Shown piece by piece: positions 26,819 through 34,869 of a stretch of DNA of 64,000 nt. Source of the stretch: Nitrososphaerota archaeon (lineage in GTDB: Archaea > Thermoproteota > Nitrososphaeria > Nitrososphaerales > CADDZS01); assembly GCA_013288145.1 (NCBI GenBank), contig JABDCJ010000002.1, positions 5,034 through 69,033 of the forward strand, in the 5' to 3' direction. The notes under the pieces were generated by a model. It worked only from the letters and a program-made list of their open reading frames with translations. It ran no database searches and was not told the DNA's origin. The translations under genes and the position numbers were made by a program. Numbering within the stretch: position 1 is the stretch's first letter; every line of letters begins with the position of its first letter.

Positions 26819-27490
26819 ATGAACGCGGGCGATTTCGCATCGGTCCGAGAGGTCGTAGATCTTTCAGTCCCCATGAAAAGTCTCGATACTCCTGTATTTC
26901 CCGGGTACCCCCAACCACTAAGATCGTCATACACAACGGTTGCCAAAGAGGGCTATGCTTCATTCATCTGGAGTTTTGTCGAGCACAGTAGCACTCATGT
27001 CGATTCTCCTGCTCATTTCTTCGATGGCGCCCTTACTATTGATCAAGTACCGCTGAACAGGTATGTCGGCCCTGGGATTCTTTTGGATTTCATGGGTAAG
27101 GGGAACAACTACAATATTACGAGGGAAGACATCGAAAGTCGATTAAAGACGATGGACTCTAAGCCTGTTGACGGATCAGTCTTTCTATTCCTGACCGGTT
27201 ACTCCGATAAATCATCCTCGCCGGATTGGTTGGAACATCCTGCACTGACAGAGTCTGCCTGCAAATACATCGTAAGTTTGAAAGCCAATGCGGTGGGTTT
27301 CGACACCCCGAGTCCCGATCACCCTCCATTTCCCGCTCACAAGATATTGCTGCCGGAAAAAATAGCGGTATACGAAAATCTGTGGAAACTGGAAAAGCTG
27401 ATTGGGAAAAATTTCTTTTTCGTCGGAGCGCCTCTGCGGCTTTACGGAGGCTCCGCAAGCCCTGTTAGAGCGCTTGCTCTGGTTTTGTAG
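26819..27490 (+). CDS. Cyclase / kynurenine formamidase-like metal-dependent hydrolase
   Basis: Putative metal-dependent hydrolase of the cyclase family (PF04199; includes kynurenine formamidase and isatin hydrolase). The signature HSSTHVDSPAHF begins at His56 with His60, Asp62 and His66 as metal ligands. It differs from the common HxGTHxD only by Ser for Gly. Other family features are VDLSVPMKSLDTPVFPGYP at the N-terminus and GFDTPSPDHPPFPAHKILL. It is 223 residues, usual length, with an ATG start. No other tryptophan catabolism gene is adjacent, so the substrate is open. Confidence 0.87.
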   Translation: MNAGDFASVREVVDLSVPMKSLDTPVFPGYPQPLRSSYTTVAKEGYASFIWSFVEHSSTHVDSPAHFFDGALTIDQVPLNRYVGPGILLDFMGKGNNYNITREDIESRLKTMDSKPVDGSVFLFLTGYSDKSSSPDWLEHPALTESACKYIVSLKANAVGFDTPSPDHPPFPAHKILLPEKIAVYENLWKLEKLIGKNFFFVGAPLRLYGGSASPVRALALVL

Positions 27491-27631
27491 CTCGCCTGGT
27501 TTCTTCCGTTTCCAAAGTTCCACTGCCAACATCTCGATTCTCAAGAATGTACTGTAGGAACTTTATGAATAGTTTCTTTAGCATAAAGATATCTTCTACG
27601 TTTTCGTTTAGGTAGATGTTTAGATCTGAAA

Positions 27632-28693
27632 GTGTCAGACAAAAACAACGCCGGCAAAATCTCTTCTGCCTTTATGGAGAAGGTAATTTATCCGAGCCTG
27701 GGGGCAAAGCGCAGCGAGATTCTAGTTGGACCCGCTGCGGGACTGGATACTTCTGTGATAGATCTTGGCAACGATAAAGTCCTGGTTTCTTCTACAGATC
27801 CTATTTCACTTATTCCGGTCCTCGGTGCGGAGGATTCTGCTTGGATGTCAGTGAACCTGCTTGCGAATGACCTTTCTACGAGTGGCTTACCTCCACAATT
27901 TCTGTTGGTTGACCTGAATCTTCCACCGGATCTCGCTGACGACACGCTCGCTTCATACTGGAAATCCCTAAGCGAGGAATGTTCAAGACTTGGAATTGCC
28001 ATAGCCGGCGGAAATACAGGAAAGTTCGAGGGTTGCGATTTGACCATAGTCGGATCTGGAACGACTCTTGCAATTGGAGATCGAAGGAAAGTGATTTCGT
28101 CCGGCGGAGCGAGGGTCGGTGACAATGTGATAATATCAAAAGGAGCAGCCATTTCGACAACGGGACTACTGTCAAGGATCTTTCCCAATACAGTTCGGCG
28201 GCAACTAGGCACCGATACTCAAGAGAAGGCACAATCATACTTTAGAATAATTTCAGCTTCTGCTGATTCTATTCGAGCATCGGCAGTCGGTGCCGGAAGT
28301 GAAGGAATAACCGCGATTCACGATGTAGCCGAAGGTGGAGTTCTATCATGCATGCTAGAACTTGCCGGCGCCTCATCAAAGGGGATGAGTATTGACGAGG
28401 CAGGGATTCCGGTTTCAGAGGAGACAAAAGCAATCTGCTCTCTTTTTGAAATCGATCCCTACTGGAGTCTTGGAGAGGGCGCGCTTGTAATAACGTGCAA
28501 CCCCAAGGTAACAACTTCGCTTCTAAGAAAACTCGAAGAAGGCGGAGTTAGGGCTTCGATTGCCGGTGAAATACTCCCGAAGGTAGAGGGGATTTTTTTG
28601 AGTCAAGATAACAAAAAGACTTCGGTCCTGCGACCTCCCTCCGATCCTTACTGGAATGCTTACTATTCGGCGGTTGCAAAGAAATGGGACTAG
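27632..28693 (+). CDS. AIR synthase-related protein (HypE/PurM-like)
   Basis: ATP-dependent PurM-superfamily protein close to hydrogenase maturation factor HypE in its core: GPAAGLDTSVIDLG, STDPISLIPVLG, AIAGGNTGKFEGCD, and a C-terminal region with ITAIHDVAEGGVLSCMLELA. A C-terminal HypE cysteine is not seen (it ends SAVAKKWD), so it is not a genuine HypE. Archaeal 'AIR synthase related' paralogues without hydrogenase genes are known; their substrate is uncertain. The start is GTG. DUF504 follows 10 bp later. Confidence 0.8.
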   Translation: MSDKNNAGKISSAFMEKVIYPSLGAKRSEILVGPAAGLDTSVIDLGNDKVLVSSTDPISLIPVLGAEDSAWMSVNLLANDLSTSGLPPQFLLVDLNLPPDLADDTLASYWKSLSEECSRLGIAIAGGNTGKFEGCDLTIVGSGTTLAIGDRRKVISSGGARVGDNVIISKGAAISTTGLLSRIFPNTVRRQLGTDTQEKAQSYFRIISASADSIRASAVGAGSEGITAIHDVAEGGVLSCMLELAGASSKGMSIDEAGIPVSEETKAICSLFEIDPYWSLGEGALVITCNPKVTTSLLRKLEEGGVRASIAGEILPKVEGIFLSQDNKKTSVLRPPSDPYWNAYYSAVAKKWD

Positions 28694-28703
28694 TTATCCG
28701 AAA

Positions 28704-28958
28704 ATGGAACGAAATCGATCCCGCCGTGGGAAAAGGAAGGGAAGTCTTGAGGAAACAATCAGTTATGCGATGCATTCAGACGATCCCTCTAGATATTTCG
28801 TTTCTTATCGAGACAAAGATGTAATCAAGCGAGCTAAACTGCAGGACTTTATGGGCTCCGAAGAATATTCTCCAATCCCACTAACCAGGATAACAGAAAT
28901 TTCGAAAGGCGAAAGAGTGGTGTGGAAAAAAGGTCAGAAGGAGCTCACGGTGAAATAA
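28704..28958 (+). CDS. DUF504 / UPF0248 family protein
   Basis: Small archaeal protein of 84 residues. After a basic N-terminus (MERNRSRRGKRKGSLEETI) comes FVSYRDKD, the DFMGSEEYSPIPLTRITEI stretch, and GERVVWKK, matching the UPF0248 pattern in which a beta-rich domain ends in a P-x-x-R-I-x-x-I-x-x-G element. The ATG at 28704 directly follows the previous stop; a longer frame from 28656 would overlap the AIR synthase gene. Related domains are thought to act on RNA, but function is unproven. Confidence 0.72.
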   Translation: MERNRSRRGKRKGSLEETISYAMHSDDPSRYFVSYRDKDVIKRAKLQDFMGSEEYSPIPLTRITEISKGERVVWKKGQKELTVK

Positions 28959-29252
28959 TTCAGGATTTTGGACGAAGTTAAGTGAAACGTTGTCATCTGT
29001 ACATACAAAATAGGGATCCAGACGCGTTTTCGTAATAAATCGAGCGATATTCGATTGAAAAAGCGGCTGTTTTGCTAGCTTCTTTGTACAACCGAGAACC
29101 GGATATCAAATTAACTTGTTCTAGTTTGTACGCGGAATTCCCAACGCAGGGTAAAGGCAAATGCCATCTTTGATTGAGATCTCCGTAGCTTCCTACTCGA
29201 TAAGGCTCTTCACCAAAATTATTTATCTGAATTCTAATGTAAGTCTCGAACT
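28959..29252. other. Intergenic region before the PPOX gene
   Basis: No coding or RNA gene is visible. The last 40 bp contain the promoter listed separately; the rest shows no repeat or clear hairpin. Confidence 0.4.
29216..29226 (+). promoter_or_regulatory. Candidate TATA box for the PPOX-family gene
   Basis: AAATTATTTAT lies about 27-37 bp before the ATG at 29253. This is the spacing expected for an archaeal TATA box that yields a leaderless or very short-leader transcript. Confidence 0.45.
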
Positions 29253-29723
29253 ATGGAAACAATCCCCGAAACCGAAGAGACGCGCCATATGAAAGAGCTT
29301 GATGAAGAGTCGATTACCATACTAAAGGGAAAAAACTACGCAGCTCTTGCGACGATTAACAAAGACGGTTCTCCCCAGGTAACTTTGAACGCCGTGGATA
29401 CTGACGGAAAAAATGTTCTGATTAATACTTCAGTGGGAAGAATTAAAGTAGAAAATACAAAACGAGATCGGAGAGTGTGCGTTGTGGTTCCGGATAATGT
29501 TCAACCTCGCCGCAGAGTAACAGTTTTTGGGGAAGTGATCGAGCAAATCACTGGCGAGAAAGCAAAAAAACACATTAACGAAATCTCGTTGCGTTACAGC
29601 GGGAAAGAGTACCCGGATCGCCCAGAGCAGATCAGAGTGATATTAACTATCAAACCGAACAAAGTTCTTTACGAAAGAGTGGCCGACCCGAGCTACGGAA
29701 AGTTCGTTAGCGAAACTTCTTGA
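29253..29723 (+). CDS. PPOX-class F420/flavin-dependent oxidoreductase
   Basis: Split-barrel protein of 156 residues related to pyridoxamine 5'-phosphate oxidase, of the F420-binding type. The sequence runs YAALATINKDGSPQVTLNAVDTDG, then LINTSVGRIKVENTKRDRRV (cofactor phosphate contacts) and RRRVTVFGEVIEQ, as in family members. The C-terminus IRVILTIKPNKVLYE is typical. It probably reduces an unknown substrate with deazaflavin or flavin. ATG start with a TATA box at leaderless spacing. It is convergent with the tRNA-Val gene. Confidence 0.85.
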   Translation: METIPETEETRHMKELDEESITILKGKNYAALATINKDGSPQVTLNAVDTDGKNVLINTSVGRIKVENTKRDRRVCVVVPDNVQPRRRVTVFGEVIEQITGEKAKKHINEISLRYSGKEYPDRPEQIRVILTIKPNKVLYERVADPSYGKFVSETS

Positions 29724-29833
29724 GGCTTTTCCATTTCTTCAGTTTGCATCTCTTTCGAGGCTGATCTTCTGCCGACGATTACAAAACGACGAAAAAAGCG
29801 GCTTGAATAATAAGTATTAAACCGATATAGGAG

Positions 29834-30003
29834 TGGGCCAGGCCGGATTTGAACCGACGACCCACACCGTTTCCTCCAGCGTTTTGGATCTCCTCAACTG
29901 TGTAAGGGTATGACCGCATTTTCCGCTTTCAGAAAATGTCTGTTGTCCTAACCAGGTTGTCCGAACGAGAGTATTCCCTCGGCATCCCCTAGACGACTGG
30001 CCC
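29834..30003 (-). tRNA. tRNA-Val(UAC) with three apparent introns
   Basis: Read on the minus strand, the ends form a perfect 7-bp acceptor stem, GGGCCAG (30003-29997) with CTGGCCC (29841-29835), discriminator A at 29834. The T-arm is GTCGG-TTCAAAT-CCGGC (29858-29842). The D-stem is GTCT (29994-29991) with GGAC (29948-29945). The anticodon stem is ATACC (29911-29907) with GGTGT (29868-29864), loop CTTACAC, anticodon TAC at 29904-29902. To assemble these, about 32 nt must leave the D-loop (near 29988-29957), about 32 nt the D/anticodon junction (near 29943-29912) and 31 nt the canonical 37/38 site (29900-29870). This gives a mature tRNA of about 75 nt. The middle insert forms a CATTTTC/GAAAATG hairpin. 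Exact splice points are uncertain by a few bases. Confidence 0.88.
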
Positions 30004-30030
30004 GATGAGTAACTTCGAATCCCAGTAGTG

Positions 30031-30040
30031 CTTTAAAGGT
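30031..30040 (-). promoter_or_regulatory. TATA box of the tRNA-Val gene
   Basis: On the minus strand ACCTTTAAAG lies 28-37 bp before the first base of the tRNA (30003), typical spacing for an archaeal tRNA promoter. Confidence 0.55.
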
Positions 30041-30089
30041 TTAACAGATTTCATCGTTTCAAAACCGAACCTTTGTTCCGATCTTATCG

Positions 30090-30113
30090 AATCGCGCGTC
30101 TGCGCGATTTTTT
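30090..30113 (+). terminator. Hairpin followed by T-run
   Basis: AATCGCGC (30090-30097), loop GTCT, GCGCGATT (30102-30109) is a perfect 8-bp inverted repeat. The T-run is 30108-30113 on the plus strand. This looks like a bacterial intrinsic terminator for plus-strand transcripts, for example read-through from the PPOX gene across the tRNA. There is no matching T-run for minus-strand transcripts. Confidence 0.45.
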
Positions 30114-30242
30114 CATTCGTAGAAAATCCAATCAGATCCTCTTGTGAGGAGAAATATTGAGTTGTTTTTCAGTTCTCAATTTGTAAGAAATCGATGCTCC
30201 GTCGTCTGAAATTGCAGAGTTTGTTTCCAGAGCTCCGAATAT

Positions 30243-30566
30243 TTAGGGCAATACGTCATCGCTTTGGATGTAACTTTTTGCTCTTTCAATAGTCGCCGTT
30301 ATCTGTGGAATGTTGTCAGTTTTTACTCCAATGGTCAAACCATTGATGTAAGATTGTAGAATCCTCATTTCACCTGAACTATCTTTAGAGGATCTGGCCA
30401 CTTGGCCTATTCTCTGATTTAGCCGGTTTATCTGTTGTAGAGCAAGAATCCTTGTCTCGTCCTTGGAAAATGAAGAACCGTCAGGCTGTCTCCGCATAAG
30501 AGGCGTCACGTATCTCTCAACCTGTGAAAATATCTCCCGGATGATCTCATCCAATCCCGTGATCAA
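30243..30566 (-). CDS. Hypothetical protein, helical
   Basis: A 107-residue protein I do not recognise. The composition suggests mostly helices (LDEIIREIFSQVERYVTPLMRR, ALQQINRLNQRIGQVARSS, ITATIERAKSYIQ) and no membrane segment or metal motif. The start is TTG at 30566, with a second TTG four codons later. It follows the MetRS C-terminal domain gene by 12 bp and so is probably cotranscribed with the two MetRS genes. Confidence 0.55.
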   Translation of the reverse strand: MITGLDEIIREIFSQVERYVTPLMRRQPDGSSFSKDETRILALQQINRLNQRIGQVARSSKDSSGEMRILQSYINGLTIGVKTDNIPQITATIERAKSYIQSDDVLP

Positions 30567-30578
30567 AACCCCAGTTTC

Positions 30579-30974
30579 TCAGCTTACCTTTGCTCCGGAA
30601 TTGAGTGGTCTGTCCAGAGTAAGGTGAGAGATTTCAGGTCCTTCTGCTGCAGCAAGAAGCATTACTTCAGAGGTGAGTCCCATCAGATTTCTGGGCTTCA
30701 TGTTCATCACAACGACGATCAACTTTTCTTTGAGTTGATCGGGTTCATATTTCGCGCCTATTCCCGCGATGCACTGTTTTTCAATTCCGCCAATGTCCAG
30801 CTTCAGCTTCAACAATCTGGTGGAATTGGGAACTCTCGAGGCATCCATCACTTTTGCTACTCTCAAATCAATTCGATGGAACTCATCAAAGGTAATTTCA
30901 GGAACCAATTCCTCTGCTTCGACCGGTACGGTCTGATTTGACTCCATTTTGTCTACAAGCGGTTTCTCTGACAT
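30579..30974 (-). CDS. Methionyl-tRNA synthetase beta / tRNA-binding domain protein
   Basis: Separate EMAP-II/Trbp111-like OB-fold domain that binds tRNA and in other archaea pairs with a MetRS lacking its own C-terminal domain. Visible motifs are FHRIDLRVAKVMDASRVPNS, KLKLDIGG, IAGIGAKYEP and VVMNMKPRNLMGLTSEVMLLAA. It is 131 residues with an ATG start. It starts 9 bp after the stop of metG, which supports joint function. Confidence 0.92.
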   Translation of the reverse strand: MSEKPLVDKMESNQTVPVEAEELVPEITFDEFHRIDLRVAKVMDASRVPNSTRLLKLKLDIGGIEKQCIAGIGAKYEPDQLKEKLIVVVMNMKPRNLMGLTSEVMLLAAAEGPEISHLTLDRPLNSGAKVS

Positions 30975-30982
30975 CTAAAAAT

Positions 30983-32668
30983 TCATGCCTTGTCCGCTCT
31001 CAATATTTCGAGCTTCTTCTTTAATTCTTCAGGGTTGACCTTTGTAAAAATCGGGTGAACGTCTTTCGACACGATTGGCAGGTCGTCCTCCAGAGAAACG
31101 TCATCCCAAATTGGGACGCCATTCGATTTTTTGAAGATGCCTGCTTGGCTCGTAATCTTTAGAGACGTCTCTGGAATAATCGAATAGAGCTCGGAAGCCA
31201 GGAGCTTCAAACTAGAAAGTGCTACGAAAAGTATCTGCAGCGCTTTTGTCTTGTCTTCCTTGACAACTTTCCACGGCTCAGTAGTACTCAGAAATTTGTT
31301 GGCGTCGTACCCTTGGGAAACAATCGCGCGGCACGCAGCTTGTAACTCTACTTTTTCGAAGAGATTCTTGATATCGATGTGTCTATTTTGCGCGACAGTC
31401 ACCAGTTCCGAATAGTCCTCTGGAAGATCTCCTAGAGAAAATTCAAATCTATTATCCGCAAATCTAGAAACACCGACCAGAGTGCGGTTGACAAAATTTC
31501 CGATAGTGTCATTCAGATCATTATTGACTTTCTCGGAAAAAGAGTCCCATCCAAAATTTACGTCCCCGGCTTCTGGCCGAAGTGAAATCAAGGCAAATCG
31601 CCAGTAATCTGCCGGCAGGAGCTCGAGTGCCTCGTCCGTCCAAATGCCGACGCGCCGGCTCTTGGAAAACTTTTGCCCTTCAAAGTTCAAAAACTCGGTC
31701 GAGCTTATCAAATTTGGCTCGTTGTATTTTTGACCGGAGGCACGTAAAAGAGATGGCAGGATTATCGCGTGAAACGGAATGTTATCCTTACCGATGAAAA
31801 ATGAAGTCTTTGAGGCAGGATCAAGCCAGAACTCCTTCCATTTTTCCGGAGTACCTCTTCTTTCAAAGTACTCTATTACCGCGGAAACGTATCCAAGTAC
31901 CGCGTCCATCCAGACGTAGATTGTCTTGTCCTCGGCTCCCGGAAACGGCGCTTTTATTCCCCACTTTGAATCACGCGTTATTGATCTAGGTCTAAGACCG
32001 TCTTTGATCCATGCGCGACAGAATTTGATTACATTGGTAGATAGTTCGGCCCTCGCCAGAAAATCGGAAATGTAATCAGACATTTTCGGGAGATCGAAAA
32101 ACCACTGCTTTGTCTCCCGAAGAACGGTGGGATTCTTGCATATGACGCAGTAAGCATTGATCAATCGCTCGGCGTCTAGCGGTCTTCCGCAATTGTCGCA
32201 CTGATCTCCTCGCGCTCTTTCAAAGTTGCAAAAAGGACACGTGCCTTCGACGAATCTGTCGGGTAAGAACCTCTGATCGTGCGGGCAGTAATGAATTCTC
32301 TCGATCTGCGTGAAAATGTAAGCGTCATTGTTGTAGATCTGCGTGTAAAGCTCGCGGGTGAATCTCCAGTGGGCTTCCGAATCTGTGCGGGTGTAATTAT
32401 CATACGAAATGTTCCAACTTTTGAAAATATCTGAGATCCGCCCATGATTAATATCGGCGAGTTCCCGAACCGGTATTCCTCTCTTTAGGGCCTCGACCTC
32501 AAGTGGTGTTCCGTGTTCGTCTGAACCAGATACGAAAACAACGTCGTTTCCGATGAGCCTGTTGAATCGGGCAAAAACATCAGCAGAAAGTACAGAGCCG
32601 ATCATATTCCCAAGATGCGGGATATCCGATGAATAAGGCCAGGCCGATGTAACTACCCATTTAGTCAT
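30983..32668 (-). CDS. metG: Methionyl-tRNA synthetase, catalytic subunit
   Basis: Charges initiator and elongator tRNA-Met. Class I motifs are HLGN (18-21, the HIGH box) and KFSKS (333-337, the KMSKS box). Between them is the zinc-ribbon region CPHDQRF…CPFC…CDNC…CVIC with paired cysteine knuckles. At 561 residues it stops after the anticodon-binding helices. The C-terminal dimerisation/tRNA-binding domain is the separate gene 9 bp downstream. The start is ATG. Confidence 0.96.
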   Translation of the reverse strand: MTKWVVTSAWPYSSDIPHLGNMIGSVLSADVFARFNRLIGNDVVFVSGSDEHGTPLEVEALKRGIPVRELADINHGRISDIFKSWNISYDNYTRTDSEAHWRFTRELYTQIYNNDAYIFTQIERIHYCPHDQRFLPDRFVEGTCPFCNFERARGDQCDNCGRPLDAERLINAYCVICKNPTVLRETKQWFFDLPKMSDYISDFLARAELSTNVIKFCRAWIKDGLRPRSITRDSKWGIKAPFPGAEDKTIYVWMDAVLGYVSAVIEYFERRGTPEKWKEFWLDPASKTSFFIGKDNIPFHAIILPSLLRASGQKYNEPNLISSTEFLNFEGQKFSKSRRVGIWTDEALELLPADYWRFALISLRPEAGDVNFGWDSFSEKVNNDLNDTIGNFVNRTLVGVSRFADNRFEFSLGDLPEDYSELVTVAQNRHIDIKNLFEKVELQAACRAIVSQGYDANKFLSTTEPWKVVKEDKTKALQILFVALSSLKLLASELYSIIPETSLKITSQAGIFKKSNGVPIWDDVSLEDDLPIVSKDVHPIFTKVNPEELKKKLEILRADKA

Positions 32669-32766
32669 TATTTTTTGGTCGCTTTCCCGGACTCGACGAT
32701 AATTCTTCTGAAATTACCAGATCTCGGTATGATTCTCTTTTTACCTAATAATACTCTTTCTGGTTC

Positions 32767-33210
32767 TTGCGTCCTAAACAGGAATGGAAGATTGCCGCGA
32801 TTGAAACAAATGAAATAGAGATTTCAACTAAAGGTGAAATCGAAATTCAGAAAATTACAGAAAGAGCCCAAGGTCTGCTTGGTGACTCTCGGCTCAATTT
32901 ATCCTCCTCTTTCTAATGTCTTCGACTTCCAGCTTGGCAATTATGGAATGGGAAGATGGATTGTTAACAGATCTGCCAGCAATGATGGAAAGAATCGCTC
33001 CAAAAGTCGCGCCTTATGAACGCGAAAAGGCATGGCATGATGGAAATGGTCACTCCCACATGAACGCGACCTTACTCGGAGCAAGTCTCTCCCTTCCTTT
33101 CTCCGAGGGGCCGATTGCTTTTGGGACCTTGGCAACAGATAATCCTGACCGAAGTTGATGTCAGGCGACGGAATAGAAGGTTGATCGCTCAGCTTCACGG
33201 CGATCAATAG
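32767..33210 (+). pseudogene. yjbQ: Frameshifted YjbQ/UPF0047 homologue
   Basis: Three reading-frame pieces together give a YjbQ-like protein (proposed secondary thiamine-phosphate synthase). Piece 1, from a TTG at 32767, reads TNEIEISTKGEIEIQKITERAQG and ends at a stop near 32908. Piece 2, another frame, reads LMSSTSSLAIMEWEDGLL, then LPAMMERIAPK, WHDGNGHSHMNATLLG and SLPFSEGPIAFGT. Piece 3, back in the first frame from about 33130, reads WQQIILTEVDVRRRNRRL and stops at 33208-33210. One lost base near 32885-32905 and one extra T near 33129 would explain all of it. It overlaps the convergent ahcY end by 7 bp. It is either a decaying gene or two assembly errors. Confidence 0.75.
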
Positions 33211-34439
33211 GATTGAGCATATTCCTTCTGAGAACTATTCAAGGAATCAATTTTCAAATCAAAGCCCTCGAGCGCTAAGTTCGTTACAAGGGCGTCGATC
33301 TCTTGCGGGAATTCGAGAACTCTGGATTTCGAATCTCTGAGCTCGCTTTCATGATCCAGTAAATAGTAAAGTGAAAGAAGTTGATTTGCAAATGAGAGTT
33401 GCATGATCTCGGGTGGGTGACCTTCTGCTGCGACCAGATTGACGACGCGCCCCTGGCAAAGTAAGTAAATTGATTTCTTGTTTTCCAGTTCAAATCTGGT
33501 GACATTCCTTCGAGATTGCCCGGTTTTTATCGCAAGTCTATTCAATCCTGAAACATCGATTTCTGTGTCAAAATGGCCGACATTACCGACAATTGCACCA
33601 TCTTTCATTCTTGCAAAATGTTCAGATCTAACGACGTCAATTTGACCTGTACAGGTCAGAAAGATATCACCCAATTCTGCTGCTTTCATCATCGGCATCA
33701 CCTGGAATCCATCAAGGTGTGCCTCGAGAGCCTTGCGACCATCCACCTCGGTGACGACGACTCGAGAACCCATCCCTCTTGAGCGGAGCGCGACGCCTCG
33801 CCCGACCCAACCATATCCTGCAACAACCACGCATTTCCCTGAAAGCAGTAGTCCGGCTGCCCGAAACAATCCATCAATCGCACTCTGTCCCGAACCATAC
33901 TTATTGTCGAAAAGATGCTTTGTTTCTGCATCGTTTACAGGAATGACCGGGTACGTCAATTTCCCCGCTTTCTCAATAGCCTTGAGCCGAAATGTTCCGG
34001 AAGTAGTTTCATCAGTTCCGCCTCTGCAACTCAAAGAACCGGTCTGAGAGTATGCGACGTGAAGCTCACCGCCATCATCGACTATCATCTCAGGGTTTGA
34101 TTCAGCAGCACTATTGATTGAACTGGTGTACTCATCTATGCTCTCGTTGCTCTTTGCGGATACTGAAACCCCAATGGATCGTAGAAAGGATGCGACATCG
34201 TCTTGACTCGAGAGTGGATTTGCCGCAACAAGATGAATATTCATTCCAAACGATTTTAACGATTCAACAAAAACAGCTGTTTCTTTCGAGACGTGCAAGC
34301 AGGATGCAAGTCGCAAGTCTTGGAACAGATTCCTTCCGTCATCCTTTTTCCTAAGATATTTTTCAGCAAGGGCGAAAACCGGCATGTGGGATCTCGCCCA
34401 TTCCACGGAAAGCTGTCCTGACTCCTCGGGAGATGCCAA
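33204..34439 (-). CDS. ahcY: S-adenosylhomocysteine hydrolase
   Basis: Splits S-adenosylhomocysteine, the by-product of methylation, into homocysteine and adenosine using bound NAD. Family landmarks are the adenosine-site block with ETAVFVESLKSFG, DDGGELH, DETTSGTFRL, the NDAETKHLFDNKYGSGQS block and the Rossmann loop VAGYGWVGRGVA. NVGHFDTEIDV is also typical. The 411 residues are normal for archaea. The start is TTG. Together with Apt and MTA phosphorylase nearby it forms a methyl-cycle/adenine-salvage neighbourhood. Confidence 0.95.
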   Translation of the reverse strand: MASPEESGQLSVEWARSHMPVFALAEKYLRKKDDGRNLFQDLRLASCLHVSKETAVFVESLKSFGMNIHLVAANPLSSQDDVASFLRSIGVSVSAKSNESIDEYTSSINSAAESNPEMIVDDGGELHVAYSQTGSLSCRGGTDETTSGTFRLKAIEKAGKLTYPVIPVNDAETKHLFDNKYGSGQSAIDGLFRAAGLLLSGKCVVVAGYGWVGRGVALRSRGMGSRVVVTEVDGRKALEAHLDGFQVMPMMKAAELGDIFLTCTGQIDVVRSEHFARMKDGAIVGNVGHFDTEIDVSGLNRLAIKTGQSRRNVTRFELENKKSIYLLCQGRVVNLVAAEGHPPEIMQLSFANQLLSLYYLLDHESELRDSKSRVLEFPQEIDALVTNLALEGFDLKIDSLNSSQKEYAQSY

Positions 34440-34620
34440 GCCGCAAGAAGCTCCAGGCCAGATTGACTATTAAGAATTCAGAGGGCAAACAATGGATACA
34501 GAGCCGAGTCTGACAAAAGTGAAGTCATCATTGAATTAAATTGGAATTCTCTCAGAGAAGGTCTTTTGGGAAAATCATTCGGAACAGATAAAAGTCAAAG
34601 CCCATTCCGGCCACCCTGAA

Positions 34621-34869
34621 ATGGCTAGCGAACCAGATCTGCAAAAGAACTTGAAGCGACTTACTTGGCAGGGAGAGAACTGTCTGTCCTGTGTATACTT
34701 TCATCCAAACGATGTATTAAACGCCGACATTCTCGAACGCGGGCCTTGCACTCATCCCAAGCTAAAGCCCTTTGATCTCATTATATCAGGACGTGATTGG
34801 TGCAATCTCTACAAGGAGATGCCGCAAAAGACCATCGATGCTCTACAGGAACATGCTTTGAACGAATAG
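34621..34869 (+). CDS. Four-cysteine hypothetical protein
   Basis: An 82-residue protein with no assigned family. Cys21 and Cys24 (CLSC), Cys43 (GPCTHP) and Cys61 (DWCNLY) could bind zinc or an iron-sulfur cluster; His28 and His45 are also available. The rest is polar and soluble. The start is ATG. Its TAG stop (34867-34869) abuts the stop of the convergent apt gene with no base between. Confidence 0.6.
   Translation: MASEPDLQKNLKRLTWQGENCLSCVYFHPNDVLNADILERGPCTHPKLKPFDLIISGRDWCNLYKEMPQKTIDALQEHALNE

Noticed and set aside
27688..28212. 174-codon minus-strand frame opposite the AIR synthase homologue
   Set aside because: Composition typical of a complementary-strand shadow and fully overlapped by a recognised gene.
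27632..28693. Call as true HypE (hydrogenase maturation)
   Set aside because: No C-terminal cysteine and no other hydrogenase or hyp gene in the window.
30010..30024. Second tRNA suggested by TTCGAATCCC upstream of tRNA-Val
   Set aside because: The T-loop-like string has no matching stems or acceptor on either strand and lies in the tRNA-Val promoter region.
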